A DNA stretch of 20,378 bases from NCBI GenBank assembly GCA_938073925.1, contig CALJGH010000057.1, positions 1-20,378 on the forward strand, written 5' to 3'. The position numbers were made by a program, and so were the translations under genes. This DNA comes from an uncultured Nitrospinaceae bacterium (lineage in GTDB: Bacteria > Nitrospinota > Nitrospinia > Nitrospinales > VA-1). The notes beneath the pieces are model-generated. The model was not told the origin of the DNA and ran no database searches. It was given only the letters and a program-made list of their open reading frames with translations. Within the stretch, counting starts at the first letter, position 1; every line of letters begins with the position of its first letter. Positions 13,976 through 20,378 of the stretch are shown here, piece after piece.

Positions 13976-15799
13976 TTAATTCTGTCTTTCTTCAAGAATT
14001 ACCGCAAGAAAATCGTTTGCGTAGCGTTTGAGTTTGGCCTCTCCCACTCCGTGCAGCATAGAAAACTCTTCTATGTTGTGCGGTTTGCTTTGTACCATAT
14101 CCGACAAAGCACTATCGTGAAAAATAACGTAGGGGGGAACGCCCTGTTCTTTTGCTAAACCCATTCGGCAGTCACGTAAGGCTTGAAATAAAGCATCATC
14201 GGAGGGATTATCGAAAGTAGACTTAGCACGTTGTTTCTCAGTTTTTCTTTTTTTCTTCTTACTCAAGGTTGTTCGTCCTGCATCTCGCCTGAATTGTATT
14301 GAACGTTCACCAACCAAAACAGGCCTATGATTTGGACCTAGTCGTAACCCACCATGGCCTTCGATGTCTACCGTTAGAAGCCCCATCGCCACCAGTTGGC
14401 GAAAAATGGAACGCCATTCCTCTTTTGAGAACTCTTTCCCAATTCCATAGGTGCTCAACCTGTGGTGATCAAAACTCTGGATGCGCTCGGTTTTAGCGCC
14501 AAGTAATACGTCTATGATGTACATAGTGCCAAACCGCTCTCCTGTACGATAAGCACATGAAAGAGCTTTTTGCGCTGCTACGGTTCCATCAAAGCTTTCC
14601 ACCGGCTCCAAACAGGTGTCACAGTTATTGCAAGGTTGCTCCAATGTTTCACCAAAATACTCCAGTAATACCTGACGCCTGCATTGAGTGGTTTCACAAT
14701 AGCCTAGCAGTTTTTCCAGTTTTTGCCGCTCCACCCTTTTTTGTTCATCGGGTGCATCGGAAATATCTATAAAATTAATTATCTTGCCTACATCACCTAC
14801 GCCATAGGCCAACCACGCTGTCGATTTTTCCCCATCGCGTCCGGCGCGCCCCGTTTCCTGGTAATAAGACTCCATGCTCTTAGGTAGATCCATATGAGCT
14901 ACGAAACGCACATCGGGTTTATCGATCCCCATCCCGAAAGCGATGGTCGCAACCATGATCACTCCCTCTTCCTTAAAAAATTGGTCTTGGTTTTTTTCTC
15001 GAAGTTTTTTACTCATACCCGCATGATAAGGTAAAGCAGTATAGCCCTGGTCGATCAACCACTGAGCAGTGTCTTCCACTTTCGAACGCGACAAATGATA
15101 AATGATTCCCGAATCACCGGAATGCTCGTTCTCTAAAAACCGAAGGAACTTTTTACGTGGATTATCCTTAGGCACCACACGGTAAAAGATATTCGGGCGG
15201 TTGAATCCAGCCACGAACAAGCGGCCCGACTGGAGGCTCAATCTCTCCAAAATATCCCGCCGAGTAGGGCCATCAGCAGTTGCGGTCAAAGCCAGACGTG
15301 GAACCTGAGGGAAGCGCTCATGCAAAGTGGTTAACTTGAGGTATTCCGGACGGAAATCATGCCCCCACTGCGAAACGCAATGCGCTTCATCGATGGCGAA
15401 CAACGCCACATCGCAACGGTTAAGGAGATCAAGAAATGTTTTTGTGAGAAGACGTTCGGGAGAGACATAAACCAAATCTAATTGGCCTGATACTATTCTC
15501 TGTTCAACCTTATTGGCTTCAGTCGGAGTCAGAGTGGAATTTAATCCAGCAGCGCGAACACCCAATTGATTGAGGGACTCGACTTGATCTCGCATCAAGG
15601 CAATCAGAGGCGAAACGACAACAGTGATGCCATTCAGGCAGAGCGCGGGAATCTGATAACAAAGTGATTTACCACCCCCAGTTTGCATCAGTACTAGTGC
15701 ATCGCCTCCATCGAGGATATGCTCTATGATTTCCTTTTGTAGACCTCGAAAAGAATCGAAACCAAAAACTTCTTTCAGAACTTCTTTGGGTAACCGCAT
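13976..15799 (-). CDS. recQ: ATP-dependent DNA helicase RecQ
   Basis: A full-length (607 aa from ATG 15797-15799) 3'-5' DNA helicase acting in recombination, fork repair and RecF-pathway resection. Motif I is 'MQTGGGKSLCYQIPAL', motif II 'AIDEAHCVSQWGHDFRPEY' (which includes the RecQ aromatic loop), motif III 'LALTATA', motif V/VI 'VMVATIAFGMGIDKPDVRFV' and 'YYQETGRAGRDG'. The zinc site is C-x-x-x-x-C (CETTQC) and C-x-x-C-x-x-C (CNNCDTC). A winged-helix RQC region follows ('GKEFSKEEWRSIFRQLVAMG'), then a Lys-rich linker and a C-terminal HRDC domain ('FHDSALSDM', 'MLHGVGEAKLKRYANDFLAVI'). A TTG two codons upstream could be the start instead; there is no clear ribosome site for either. Confidence 0.97.
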   Translation of the reverse strand: MRLPKEVLKEVFGFDSFRGLQKEIIEHILDGGDALVLMQTGGGKSLCYQIPALCLNGITVVVSPLIALMRDQVESLNQLGVRAAGLNSTLTPTEANKVEQRIVSGQLDLVYVSPERLLTKTFLDLLNRCDVALFAIDEAHCVSQWGHDFRPEYLKLTTLHERFPQVPRLALTATADGPTRRDILERLSLQSGRLFVAGFNRPNIFYRVVPKDNPRKKFLRFLENEHSGDSGIIYHLSRSKVEDTAQWLIDQGYTALPYHAGMSKKLREKNQDQFFKEEGVIMVATIAFGMGIDKPDVRFVAHMDLPKSMESYYQETGRAGRDGEKSTAWLAYGVGDVGKIINFIDISDAPDEQKRVERQKLEKLLGYCETTQCRRQVLLEYFGETLEQPCNNCDTCLEPVESFDGTVAAQKALSCAYRTGERFGTMYIIDVLLGAKTERIQSFDHHRLSTYGIGKEFSKEEWRSIFRQLVAMGLLTVDIEGHGGLRLGPNHRPVLVGERSIQFRRDAGRTTLSKKKKRKTEKQRAKSTFDNPSDDALFQALRDCRMGLAKEQGVPPYVIFHDSALSDMVQSKPHNIEEFSMLHGVGEAKLKRYANDFLAVILEERQN

Positions 15800-15981
15800 G
15801 GACAATCGCTAATTCAAAAACTTCCCGCTTTCAACAATATAAAACGGTACTGAGTTCAAGGAAGCGCATTATCCCTGTTTTTGAATCGAATCGCAATTGC
15901 GTGGATAAATCCCATTGATCATTGCTGTTTTAATTTAAAAAATCATAATCGATTGCACCCGTTTCTTCTCATCCTTCCAAA

Positions 15982-16212
15982 TTATCGTTTTATAAGTTCC
16001 AGAACGGTTTCGTGATGGATTTTAGAAACTTCAGATTCTGGCATTTCGAGAACCAGAGCTATTTCCTGAATCGTCAAGTTTTCATAATAGAAGAGAGAAA
16101 TGATCACTCGTTCTATTGTCGGTAAATCATCAATCCCTTCGGCAAGACAATCTAACCAGTTTTCCTTTTCCATGTTTTCTGGCGAAATATACAGATCAGC
16201 TGTTGTATTCAT
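15982..16212 (-). CDS. Stand-alone sigma-70 region 4-like protein (76 aa)
   Basis: Residues ~26-76 match sigma-factor region 4, closest to the FliA/WhiG type: 'LPTIERVIISLFYYENLTIQEIALVLEMPESEVSKIHHETVLELIKR', read in pieces as a hinge (LPTIERVIISLFYYE), helix 3 (LTIQEIALVLEM) and recognition helix (PESEVSKIHHETVLEL). Residues 1-25 are short and acidic, with no regions 1-3, so it cannot be a complete sigma factor. It could bind DNA, tether to the beta-flap, or mimic region 4. The ATG has GAGGAA 6 nt upstream, a strong ribosome site, and no sign of a fused remnant upstream. It follows the 49-aa gene by 34 nt on the same strand, with a candidate sigma-54 promoter ahead of both. Confidence 0.85.
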   Translation of the reverse strand: MNTTADLYISPENMEKENWLDCLAEGIDDLPTIERVIISLFYYENLTIQEIALVLEMPESEVSKIHHETVLELIKR

Positions 16213-16246
16213 AAGAGTTCCTCACGATTAGATAAGTTCAAAAAGT

Positions 16247-16396
16247 TTAATTGAGACTCTTCACTTTTGAATCTGGTTTTCGTCTTTTAATTGATGGAAT
16301 CCATTTCCTGCCTTTACGGTAAATATTCCATCCACTTTTTTCTGCAGTATCCCGAAACATTTGAGTTAAAAACTCGTCTACGGTTAAATTCTTCAT
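16247..16396 (-). CDS. Small basic protein (49 aa) upstream of the region-4 protein
   Basis: ATG at 16394-16396 (minus strand) opens a 49-codon frame, ending TAA at 16247-16249. GGAGG (16401-16405 on the top strand) sits 4 nt before the ATG, a near-perfect ribosome site. The product starts MKNLTVDEFLTQMF and then becomes strongly basic ('YRKGRKWIPSIKRRKPDSK'), with two Trp. There is no signal peptide or membrane segment. I do not recognise it. Its good ribosome site, its place directly behind a sigma-54-type promoter and its 34-nt spacing to the sigma-region-4 gene support a real two-gene operon. The high positive charge suggests nucleic acid or acidic protein binding, which is inference only. 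Confidence 0.65.
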   Translation of the reverse strand: MKNLTVDEFLTQMFRDTAEKSGWNIYRKGRKWIPSIKRRKPDSKVKSLN

Positions 16397-16727
16397 AAAT
16401 CCTCCACGGTTGAATTTTGACGCATTTCGCTGTCACTTCTATACAAGCAAAGCTCATGCCAAATCAGGTTTTCCGTAGTCGAGTCGAATATATTGATTTT
16501 TTTGACATTAGGAACCACTATTTTGACCTTAAAAATCTCCTTCAACACCTGTGTCAGGATGAATGTGCAGTTTTTTCCGGGTTTTGTGTTCCGTTTCTAT
16601 TGGTAAGAAAGGCTAGGCACTTGACATGGTCAGCGTGGCAATTTTGGAGATTTTTAGATGTTTTGAAGTATATGGGAAGTATCGGGGTTATCTAAAGTAC
16701 TATTAAGAGGGGCAATAAATTATAAGA
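16397..16727. other. Intergenic region between the 49-aa gene and the Sel1 protein gene
   Basis: About 330 bp. It holds the ribosome site and sigma-54 promoter of the 49-aa gene at its left end; the rest (16462-16727) is upstream sequence where an enhancer-binding activator would bind. A plus-strand TTG-initiated frame of 92 codons crosses it but has no ribosome site and overlaps the promoter, so I do not call it. I see no clear repeated activator site. Confidence 0.4.
16444..16461 (-). promoter_or_regulatory. Candidate sigma-54 (-24/-12) promoter
   Basis: On the minus strand the sequence reads TGGCATGAGCTTTGCTTG. The invariant GG (16460-16459) and GC (16448-16447) are separated by exactly 10 nt, as sigma-54 requires, and the rest fits TGGCACG-N4-TTGCW with one mismatch. 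The expected transcription start is about 16435, some 40 nt before the 49-aa gene. No sigma-70 pair fits here. Confidence 0.65.
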
Positions 16728-17870
16728 TTAGTTACGGGCTTTTTTTCTGGGATATTTTTCTAAACTTTCAGCCCTTTTGTACCATTTTGTCGCTTCATCC
16801 AGATCTTCTTCGACACCGGCACCGTTAATATACATCCAGCCTAGATTTGCCTGTGCTTTGGAATGATCTTGCTTGGCGGCCATAAGATACCACTTTGCTG
16901 CAATTTCAAGGTTTTTATCAATGCCATCTCCCGCTTCATATAATCGCCCGAGATTAAATTGAGCATTGGCATCTCCCCTTTTTGCCGCGCGTCGAAACCA
17001 TTTAAAGGCCTTTCTATAATCTTTTTGTGATCCCTGGGTATATATCATTCCCAGACGAGATTGCGCTTCGCGTTTGCCATTTTTTGCTGCGGCTTCGTAC
17101 CATTTAACAGCGTATTCAAAATTCTTTTCAACTCGGTCTCCTTTGTCGTAGATTTTTGCCAATTTTAACTGCGCTTCAACCTTGCCTTGTTTTGCGCTCA
17201 GCTTGTACCACTTAACGGCTTTCTGGATATCTTGCGTCACATCCATCCCTAGATCATAAATTCGGGCCAACTTAAATTGCGCATCTGCACTCCCCAAATT
17301 CCCCGCTTTTAAAAAACACTTGAGAGCCCTATCAAAATCACGAGTAACTCTTTCGCCTTTGTCATAAATCAAACCAAGATTATATTGCGCGCCAGCGTGT
17401 TCATGTTTTGCTGCAAGCCGGTACCACTTTATTGCCCTTTTATAATTCGGGGTCACGCCCTCGCCTTTATCAAACATCCACCCCAGGTTGAACTGGGCAC
17501 CTATGTTTCCCTGTCTAGCCGCATATAAATACCATTTAACGGCTCTTTCATAGTCTCTGGCAACGCCTTCGCCCTTGTAATACATCAACCCAAGATTAAA
17601 TTGAGCACTGACGTTTCCTTGTTTAGCGGCCAATCGGTACCACCTGAACGCTTTGGGAAAATTTTGTCTGACACCATCCCCCTTGTCATACATCAACCCC
17701 AGATTAAACTGGGCGGTGCTGTTGCCTTTTTTGGCTAGGGGTTTCCATATTTCGAAAGCAGCCTTATAGTCGCCACGGTTTAATGCTTTCAAACCTTCCT
17801 TCACCTCATCCGCATAAGCGACCTGAGCCAGGAAAATAAAAACTAAAAGAAATGTTGAAATATTTTTCAT
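16728..17870 (-). CDS. Exported Sel1-like (SLR) tandem-repeat protein
   Basis: A 380-aa protein with a Sec signal peptide (MKNISTFLLVFIFLAQVAYA, cleavage near 20). A partial TPR-like helix pair follows (GLKALNRGDYKAAFEIW), then nine Sel1 repeats, eight of them 36 aa and one 34 aa (the seventh). Each has the pattern A-Q-x-x-L-G-x-x-Y-x-x-G-x-G-V-x-x-(D/N)-x-x-x-A-x-x-W-Y-x-x-A-A-x-x-G. Sel1 proteins form alpha-solenoids that scaffold periplasmic or envelope protein complexes; no partner can be named. The repeats are close to each other but no longer identical, so it is an old array rather than a recent expansion. It is divergent from the 47-aa membrane protein gene. Confidence 0.92.
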   Translation of the reverse strand: MKNISTFLLVFIFLAQVAYADEVKEGLKALNRGDYKAAFEIWKPLAKKGNSTAQFNLGLMYDKGDGVRQNFPKAFRWYRLAAKQGNVSAQFNLGLMYYKGEGVARDYERAVKWYLYAARQGNIGAQFNLGWMFDKGEGVTPNYKRAIKWYRLAAKHEHAGAQYNLGLIYDKGERVTRDFDRALKCFLKAGNLGSADAQFKLARIYDLGMDVTQDIQKAVKWYKLSAKQGKVEAQLKLAKIYDKGDRVEKNFEYAVKWYEAAAKNGKREAQSRLGMIYTQGSQKDYRKAFKWFRRAAKRGDANAQFNLGRLYEAGDGIDKNLEIAAKWYLMAAKQDHSKAQANLGWMYINGAGVEEDLDEATKWYKRAESLEKYPRKKARN

Positions 17871-17982
17871 ACGCCAGAAATAATAGAATTTATGCTAGTT
17901 TAAATATTGCAAACCAAAAAAGCGGGATCAAAGCCAAACAAATTATTGAATTTTGAGAGGTTGCATATTCTCTCACTCGCTA

Positions 17983-18029
17983 GTTAAAACAGGTTATTTT
18001 AATGACAGTTACTGGTATTTCCTGTTAAC
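17983..18029. promoter_or_regulatory. Spaced inverted repeat in the divergent promoter region
   Basis: GTTAAAACAGG (17983-17993) and CCTGTTAAC (18021-18029) are inverted copies apart from two extra A residues in the left arm. They lie between the Sel1 gene and the 47-aa gene, close to where the promoter of the latter should be. Possible operator; weak. Confidence 0.3.
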
Positions 18030-18056
18030 TATTATTACGGCCTAAAAGGAAAATAA

Positions 18057-18200
18057 ATGAAGGAAAAAGATCCCGAAATAAAACCTCGGGAAAAGAGAAA
18101 AGAAAATATCATTTTTACAGTCTGGGTACACACAGGCTATGCTGTGCTCATCCTGTCCATGATCGGCTGGATGGTGTATATGGAATTTTATATGGACTAA
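18057..18200 (+). CDS. Small single-span membrane protein (47 aa)
   Basis: ATG 18057 with AAGGA (18046-18050) 6 nt upstream opens a 47-codon frame ending TAA 18198-18200. Residues 1-17 are very polar and charged (K/E/R-rich, no hydrophobic run) and residues ~18-45 form one membrane span ('IIFTVWVHTGYAVLILSM', 'IGWMVYM'). The positive side should stay in the cytosol, giving N-in orientation. I do not recognise the family. A strong ribosome site and the span make it a credible gene. It ends 38 nt before the second pentapeptide gene on the same strand, so the two are probably cotranscribed. Confidence 0.65.
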   Translation: MKEKDPEIKPREKRKENIIFTVWVHTGYAVLILSMIGWMVYMEFYMD

Positions 18201-18238
18201 AATAATGGCGCGAATCTTAAATTTACAGGAAAACAAAC

Positions 18239-18751
18239 ATGCCAATTGAAGAACACTTAAATAAAATTAAACAAGGGGTCGATGCCTGGAACCAATGGCG
18301 GGAAGAAAACCCTGAAACTGTTCCTGATCTTTCCCAAGCAGATATCCGAGGATGTCAGCTCCAAAAAATCAATTTAAGCAATACGGATTTGAAGGAAGCT
18401 AAACTCCAATACTCCAACCTGACTGGAGCCACTCTCGAAAAGGCAGACCTGAACAAGGCTAAACTTTTGGAAACCAACTTGCAAAGTACTAATATGAAAA
18501 GCACAAACCTTTCCGGGGCTGGCTTATTGGAATCAAATCTCCAGTTTGCAGACTTGGAAAATGCCAATTTAGAAGGGGCTCAATTAAATGAGGGAACCAT
18601 TTTCAACCAAACCAATCTAAAAGGGGCCCAACTCAAGGACGCAACAGGGCTAACCAAAAATCAAATAAATCTATGTCAAGTCGATTCACACACAGATCTT
18701 CCTGATTACCTTGAAGAAGAATTGGATGATGATTTTCTGCTACAATTTTAA
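18239..18751 (+). CDS. Pentapeptide repeat protein (170 aa)
   Basis: Residues ~33-140 are pentapeptide repeats ('NLSNTDLKEAKLQYSNLTGA', 'LEKADLNKAKLLETNLQST', 'ADLENANLEGAQL'), expected to form a right-handed beta-helix. The N-terminal cap, H-L-x-x-I-K-x-x-x-x-x-W-N-x-W-R-E-x-x-P-E-x-x-P-D-L, matches that of the pentapeptide protein at 9904, and 'TGLTKNQINLCQVDSHTDLPDYL' matches that protein's 'LTPAQIQSAEIDRETKVPHYL'. The two are therefore paralogues with shared caps and different repeat counts. The C-terminus is acidic. ATG has AGGA about 9 nt upstream. It follows the small membrane protein gene and converges with the diiron-protein gene (24-nt gap). Confidence 0.88.
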   Translation: MPIEEHLNKIKQGVDAWNQWREENPETVPDLSQADIRGCQLQKINLSNTDLKEAKLQYSNLTGATLEKADLNKAKLLETNLQSTNMKSTNLSGAGLLESNLQFADLENANLEGAQLNEGTIFNQTNLKGAQLKDATGLTKNQINLCQVDSHTDLPDYLEEELDDDFLLQF

Positions 18752-18775
18752 GGCAGGGTGCATAACGGACTCGAT

Positions 18776-19843
18776 CTATTCGTCTATCTCTGCGTTTTCA
18801 CAGTTTTGGATCGAATCCACAACAGAACTGGAAGCTCTGGCGGATAAATATTTTTGCTGGTCGTATCCCAACACAATTTCCCATGCATCTTCCCCATACT
18901 TCTCGACCAGAGGAAGAGCGACATCGTCGAGCATCCATTGACCATGCCGGATATCTTCCTTTATATGTATGTCCCAATAACTGATGGCTTCCGGGCTTAA
19001 TCCTAATCTCTCACCTGCCAACTTGTTATTTGTAAAAGATGCAGGAACAGAAACCTCTATATACAGAAGACCACCAATATATCGCAAAAATTTTCGCTTT
19101 TGTTCTGATAGCATGAAGGAGTGATTGATATTGGCGAGAACTTCCCAAGGCACCAGATCAAAATAAGCTTCGGGTCGAGAATCCAACCCCAGCCCATCTA
19201 GCATTGCAGCAAAATAAGTAGAATGCTTTCGTTCCAACTTGCCACTGCCATACTCTTCCCAAAGAATGCGCGTTAGCATAACCTGTATCTCTGAACTGGC
19301 ACCTCCCAATACCCGCGAGAGCTGGCTCGCTTCGACCAAACCATCCAATGAAGCGATAGCCAACAACCTGCGGTAACCTGCATCAGAAACATGATCGCGA
19401 ATATAACGTCCATCTTCAGACAATTCTGGATTCAGGTCTTCCTCCACCCGATCGCATAAAGCCTGAGTCACATTTGTCGGGCGATCAATAATTATCTGTT
19501 CTTCTTCCCAATCCGACCATTGATTTTCGATATCAGATTGAAGATTGAAAAGGAAACGAGAATTTTCATTCGAGTAATTCTTGAGGTCATCATCCCAAAA
19601 AAGTTTAAGTCTGTTAATTTTATACAAACACCTTTGCACAAAAAGATGGGCTGACTCGTCATCGTCATCTAAGGATTTTTTTAATGCGCTATGAATGTTT
19701 TTATTAAAATTTTCGGCGACATGAGGATCTGCCAAAAGCTTGCCATCCAAATCATTACAATTTAAAAGCGCAATGAATTCACTCTCTGCTTTTTTATACT
19801 CCAGAGACATATTTAAATTATCTAATTTAACAAGTGTAACCAC
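18776..19843 (-). CDS. Haem-oxygenase-like diiron (iron-containing redox) family protein
   Basis: A 355-aa cytosolic protein. The C-terminal ~200 residues look like the haem-oxygenase-like diiron oxidase/oxygenase fold. 'WEEYGSGKLERKHSTYF' gives the first E...H pair, with 'LDGLGLD' after it. 'YIGGLLYIEVSVP' supplies the second Glu, and 'YWDIHIKEDIRHGQWM' supplies H...D..H, all expected iron ligands. Members cut or oxidise small amine or acyl substrates with O2. The N-terminal ~150 residues are helical and unrecognised. The start is GTG 19843, or ATG at residue 12 (about 19810); neither has a good ribosome site. It is divergent from the EgtD-like gene across a 189-nt gap, suggesting shared function or regulation. 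Confidence 0.75.
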   Translation of the reverse strand: MVTLVKLDNLNMSLEYKKAESEFIALLNCNDLDGKLLADPHVAENFNKNIHSALKKSLDDDDESAHLFVQRCLYKINRLKLFWDDDLKNYSNENSRFLFNLQSDIENQWSDWEEEQIIIDRPTNVTQALCDRVEEDLNPELSEDGRYIRDHVSDAGYRRLLAIASLDGLVEASQLSRVLGGASSEIQVMLTRILWEEYGSGKLERKHSTYFAAMLDGLGLDSRPEAYFDLVPWEVLANINHSFMLSEQKRKFLRYIGGLLYIEVSVPASFTNNKLAGERLGLSPEAISYWDIHIKEDIRHGQWMLDDVALPLVEKYGEDAWEIVLGYDQQKYLSARASSSVVDSIQNCENAEIDE

Positions 19844-19937
19844 TAGTATTCACTTTCAGAATGATGGGAAGGAGCTAAACTAGCCTATTCATAAGCCTTA
19901 AGACTATAGTCGAAACTGGACAAAACAAGTAAAGGAT

Positions 19938-19951
19938 TATATACATATAAT
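19938..19951 (+). promoter_or_regulatory. Candidate -10 region of the EgtD-like gene
   Basis: A perfect TATAAT (19946-19951) overlaps a TATATA (19938-19943). TGGACA (19917-19922) upstream would be a -35 only with unusual spacing (15 or 23 nt). Transcription from here would begin just before the hairpin at 19968. Confidence 0.35.
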
Positions 19952-19967
19952 ATAGCAAGCAGAATCA

Positions 19968-20003
19968 GTCAGGTCAAATGCAGGCCTGACATTTTTATTT
20001 TTT
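19968..20003 (+). terminator. Hairpin with T-rich tail in the leader of the EgtD-like gene
   Basis: GTCAGG (19968-19973) pairs with CCTGAC (19985-19990), loop 11 nt, followed by ATTTTTATTTTTT. It has the form of a Rho-independent terminator but sits after a likely promoter and 30 nt before the EgtD-like start, so an attenuator is the natural reading. Confidence 0.55.
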
Positions 20004-20032
20004 CTCGATATTTTCTATTGAATAAATATTAT

Positions 20033-20378
20033 ATGGATAATGCAATCTCTGCCCAAGAAACAAAACTATTTGCCGATGCGGTTCTAAAAGGACTCTCCCT
20101 TAAAAAAAAGAAACTACCTTCTTGGTTAATTTTTGACACGAGAGGAAGTGAGATTTTCAAGCAAATAACAGAGCTTAAAAACTATCATCCCTCTCGATGC
20201 GAACTGGAAATTTTAAACACGCATAAAGCTACTCTTTCCAAAATATTTTCTAGTTCCTCCAGTCACCTGGTCGAATTAGGTTCTGGAGATGGCGACAAAA
20301 CAATGATTCTCATTGAACAGTTGCTTTCGGATGGAATCGAACTTCAATACACTCCCATCGACATTTCCAAGGGGGCCA
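20033..20378 (+). CDS. EgtD-like SAM-dependent methyltransferase (Methyltransf_33 family), 3' truncated
   Basis: The first 115 residues of a protein cut by the window end. After the ATG (no clear ribosome site) come 'LPSWLIFDTRGSEIFKQITE' (residues 28-47), 'LKNYHPSRCELEIL' and the SAM-binding loop 'LVELGSGDGDKT' (79-90). These are the signature of the EgtD/DUF2260 family, whose best-known member trimethylates histidine to hercynine for ergothioneine synthesis. The usual Y-Y-P-T-R is Y-H-P-S-R here, so the substrate may not be histidine. The rest of the active site is outside the window, so I give no gene symbol. It is divergent from the diiron protein, with a promoter-hairpin leader of its own. 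Confidence 0.85.
   Translation, partial: MDNAISAQETKLFADAVLKGLSLKKKKLPSWLIFDTRGSEIFKQITELKNYHPSRCELEILNTHKATLSKIFSSSSSHLVELGSGDGDKTMILIEQLLSDGIELQYTPIDISKGA

Noticed and set aside
16417..16695. 92-codon plus-strand frame in the gap before the Sel1 gene
   Set aside because: TTG start with no ribosome site, overlaps the sigma-54 promoter, and the product has no recognisable pattern.
16861..17790. Sel1 repeats considered as a DNA-level repeat array
   Set aside because: The periodicity of about 108 bp is explained by the protein repeats and the units are diverged at base level.
18042..18245. Minus-strand 67-codon frame over the 47-aa membrane protein
   Set aside because: The plus-strand frame has a strong ribosome site and operon spacing; the minus frame has neither.

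Overview
The window reads as a chromosomal segment of a Gram-negative, probably aquatic bacterium. Intergenic DNA is AT-rich, several genes use TTG or GTG starts, and secreted proteins carry ordinary Sec signal peptides. The gene mix (monomeric-type isocitrate dehydrogenase, SulP transporter, BLUF photoreceptor, pentapeptide and Sel1 repeat proteins, haem-oxygenase-like diiron protein, EgtD-like methyltransferase) reminds me of marine Nitrospinota or related lineages. That assignment is a guess; no rRNA or other marker is present. I see no insertion sequence, CRISPR array, tRNA or rRNA.

Layout. Bases 1-2073 are housekeeping: the 3' end of a monomeric isocitrate dehydrogenase, a hairpin, then purE-purK with touching stop and start codons (the two-step bacterial route from AIR to CAIR). 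Bases 2188-3167 hold an exported protein with a nuclease-like core and a 'sunset'-type C-terminus, a decayed second copy of that C-terminal module just downstream, and a small Cys/Trp-rich protein on the other strand. Bases 3358-5129 encode a beta-hydroxyacid dehydrogenase and an HTH-metallo-beta-lactamase fusion. Bases 5188-9438 are a minus-strand block: a HAMP-terminated receptor with no output domain, a SulP/BicA-like anion transporter with a STAS domain, and a BLUF photoreceptor fused to a PsiE-like membrane domain. Then follow a pentapeptide protein, a 470-aa metallo-beta-lactamase protein, a FAH-family hydrolase behind a hairpin-rich leader, a DUF932 protein and RecQ.

Bases 15982-16461 carry what looks like a small unit: a candidate sigma-54 promoter, a 49-aa basic protein, and a 76-aa protein that is essentially sigma-factor region 4 alone. 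Next come an exported Sel1-repeat protein, a 47-aa single-span membrane protein, a second pentapeptide protein related at its N-terminus to the first, and finally a divergent pair: a haem-oxygenase-like diiron protein and the start of an EgtD-family methyltransferase, which runs off the window.

Most interesting are the BLUF-PsiE fusion, the sigma-54-driven region-4-only operon, the diiron/EgtD-like divergent pair with its hairpin leader, the HTH-MBL fusion, and the sunset-domain protein with its relic.
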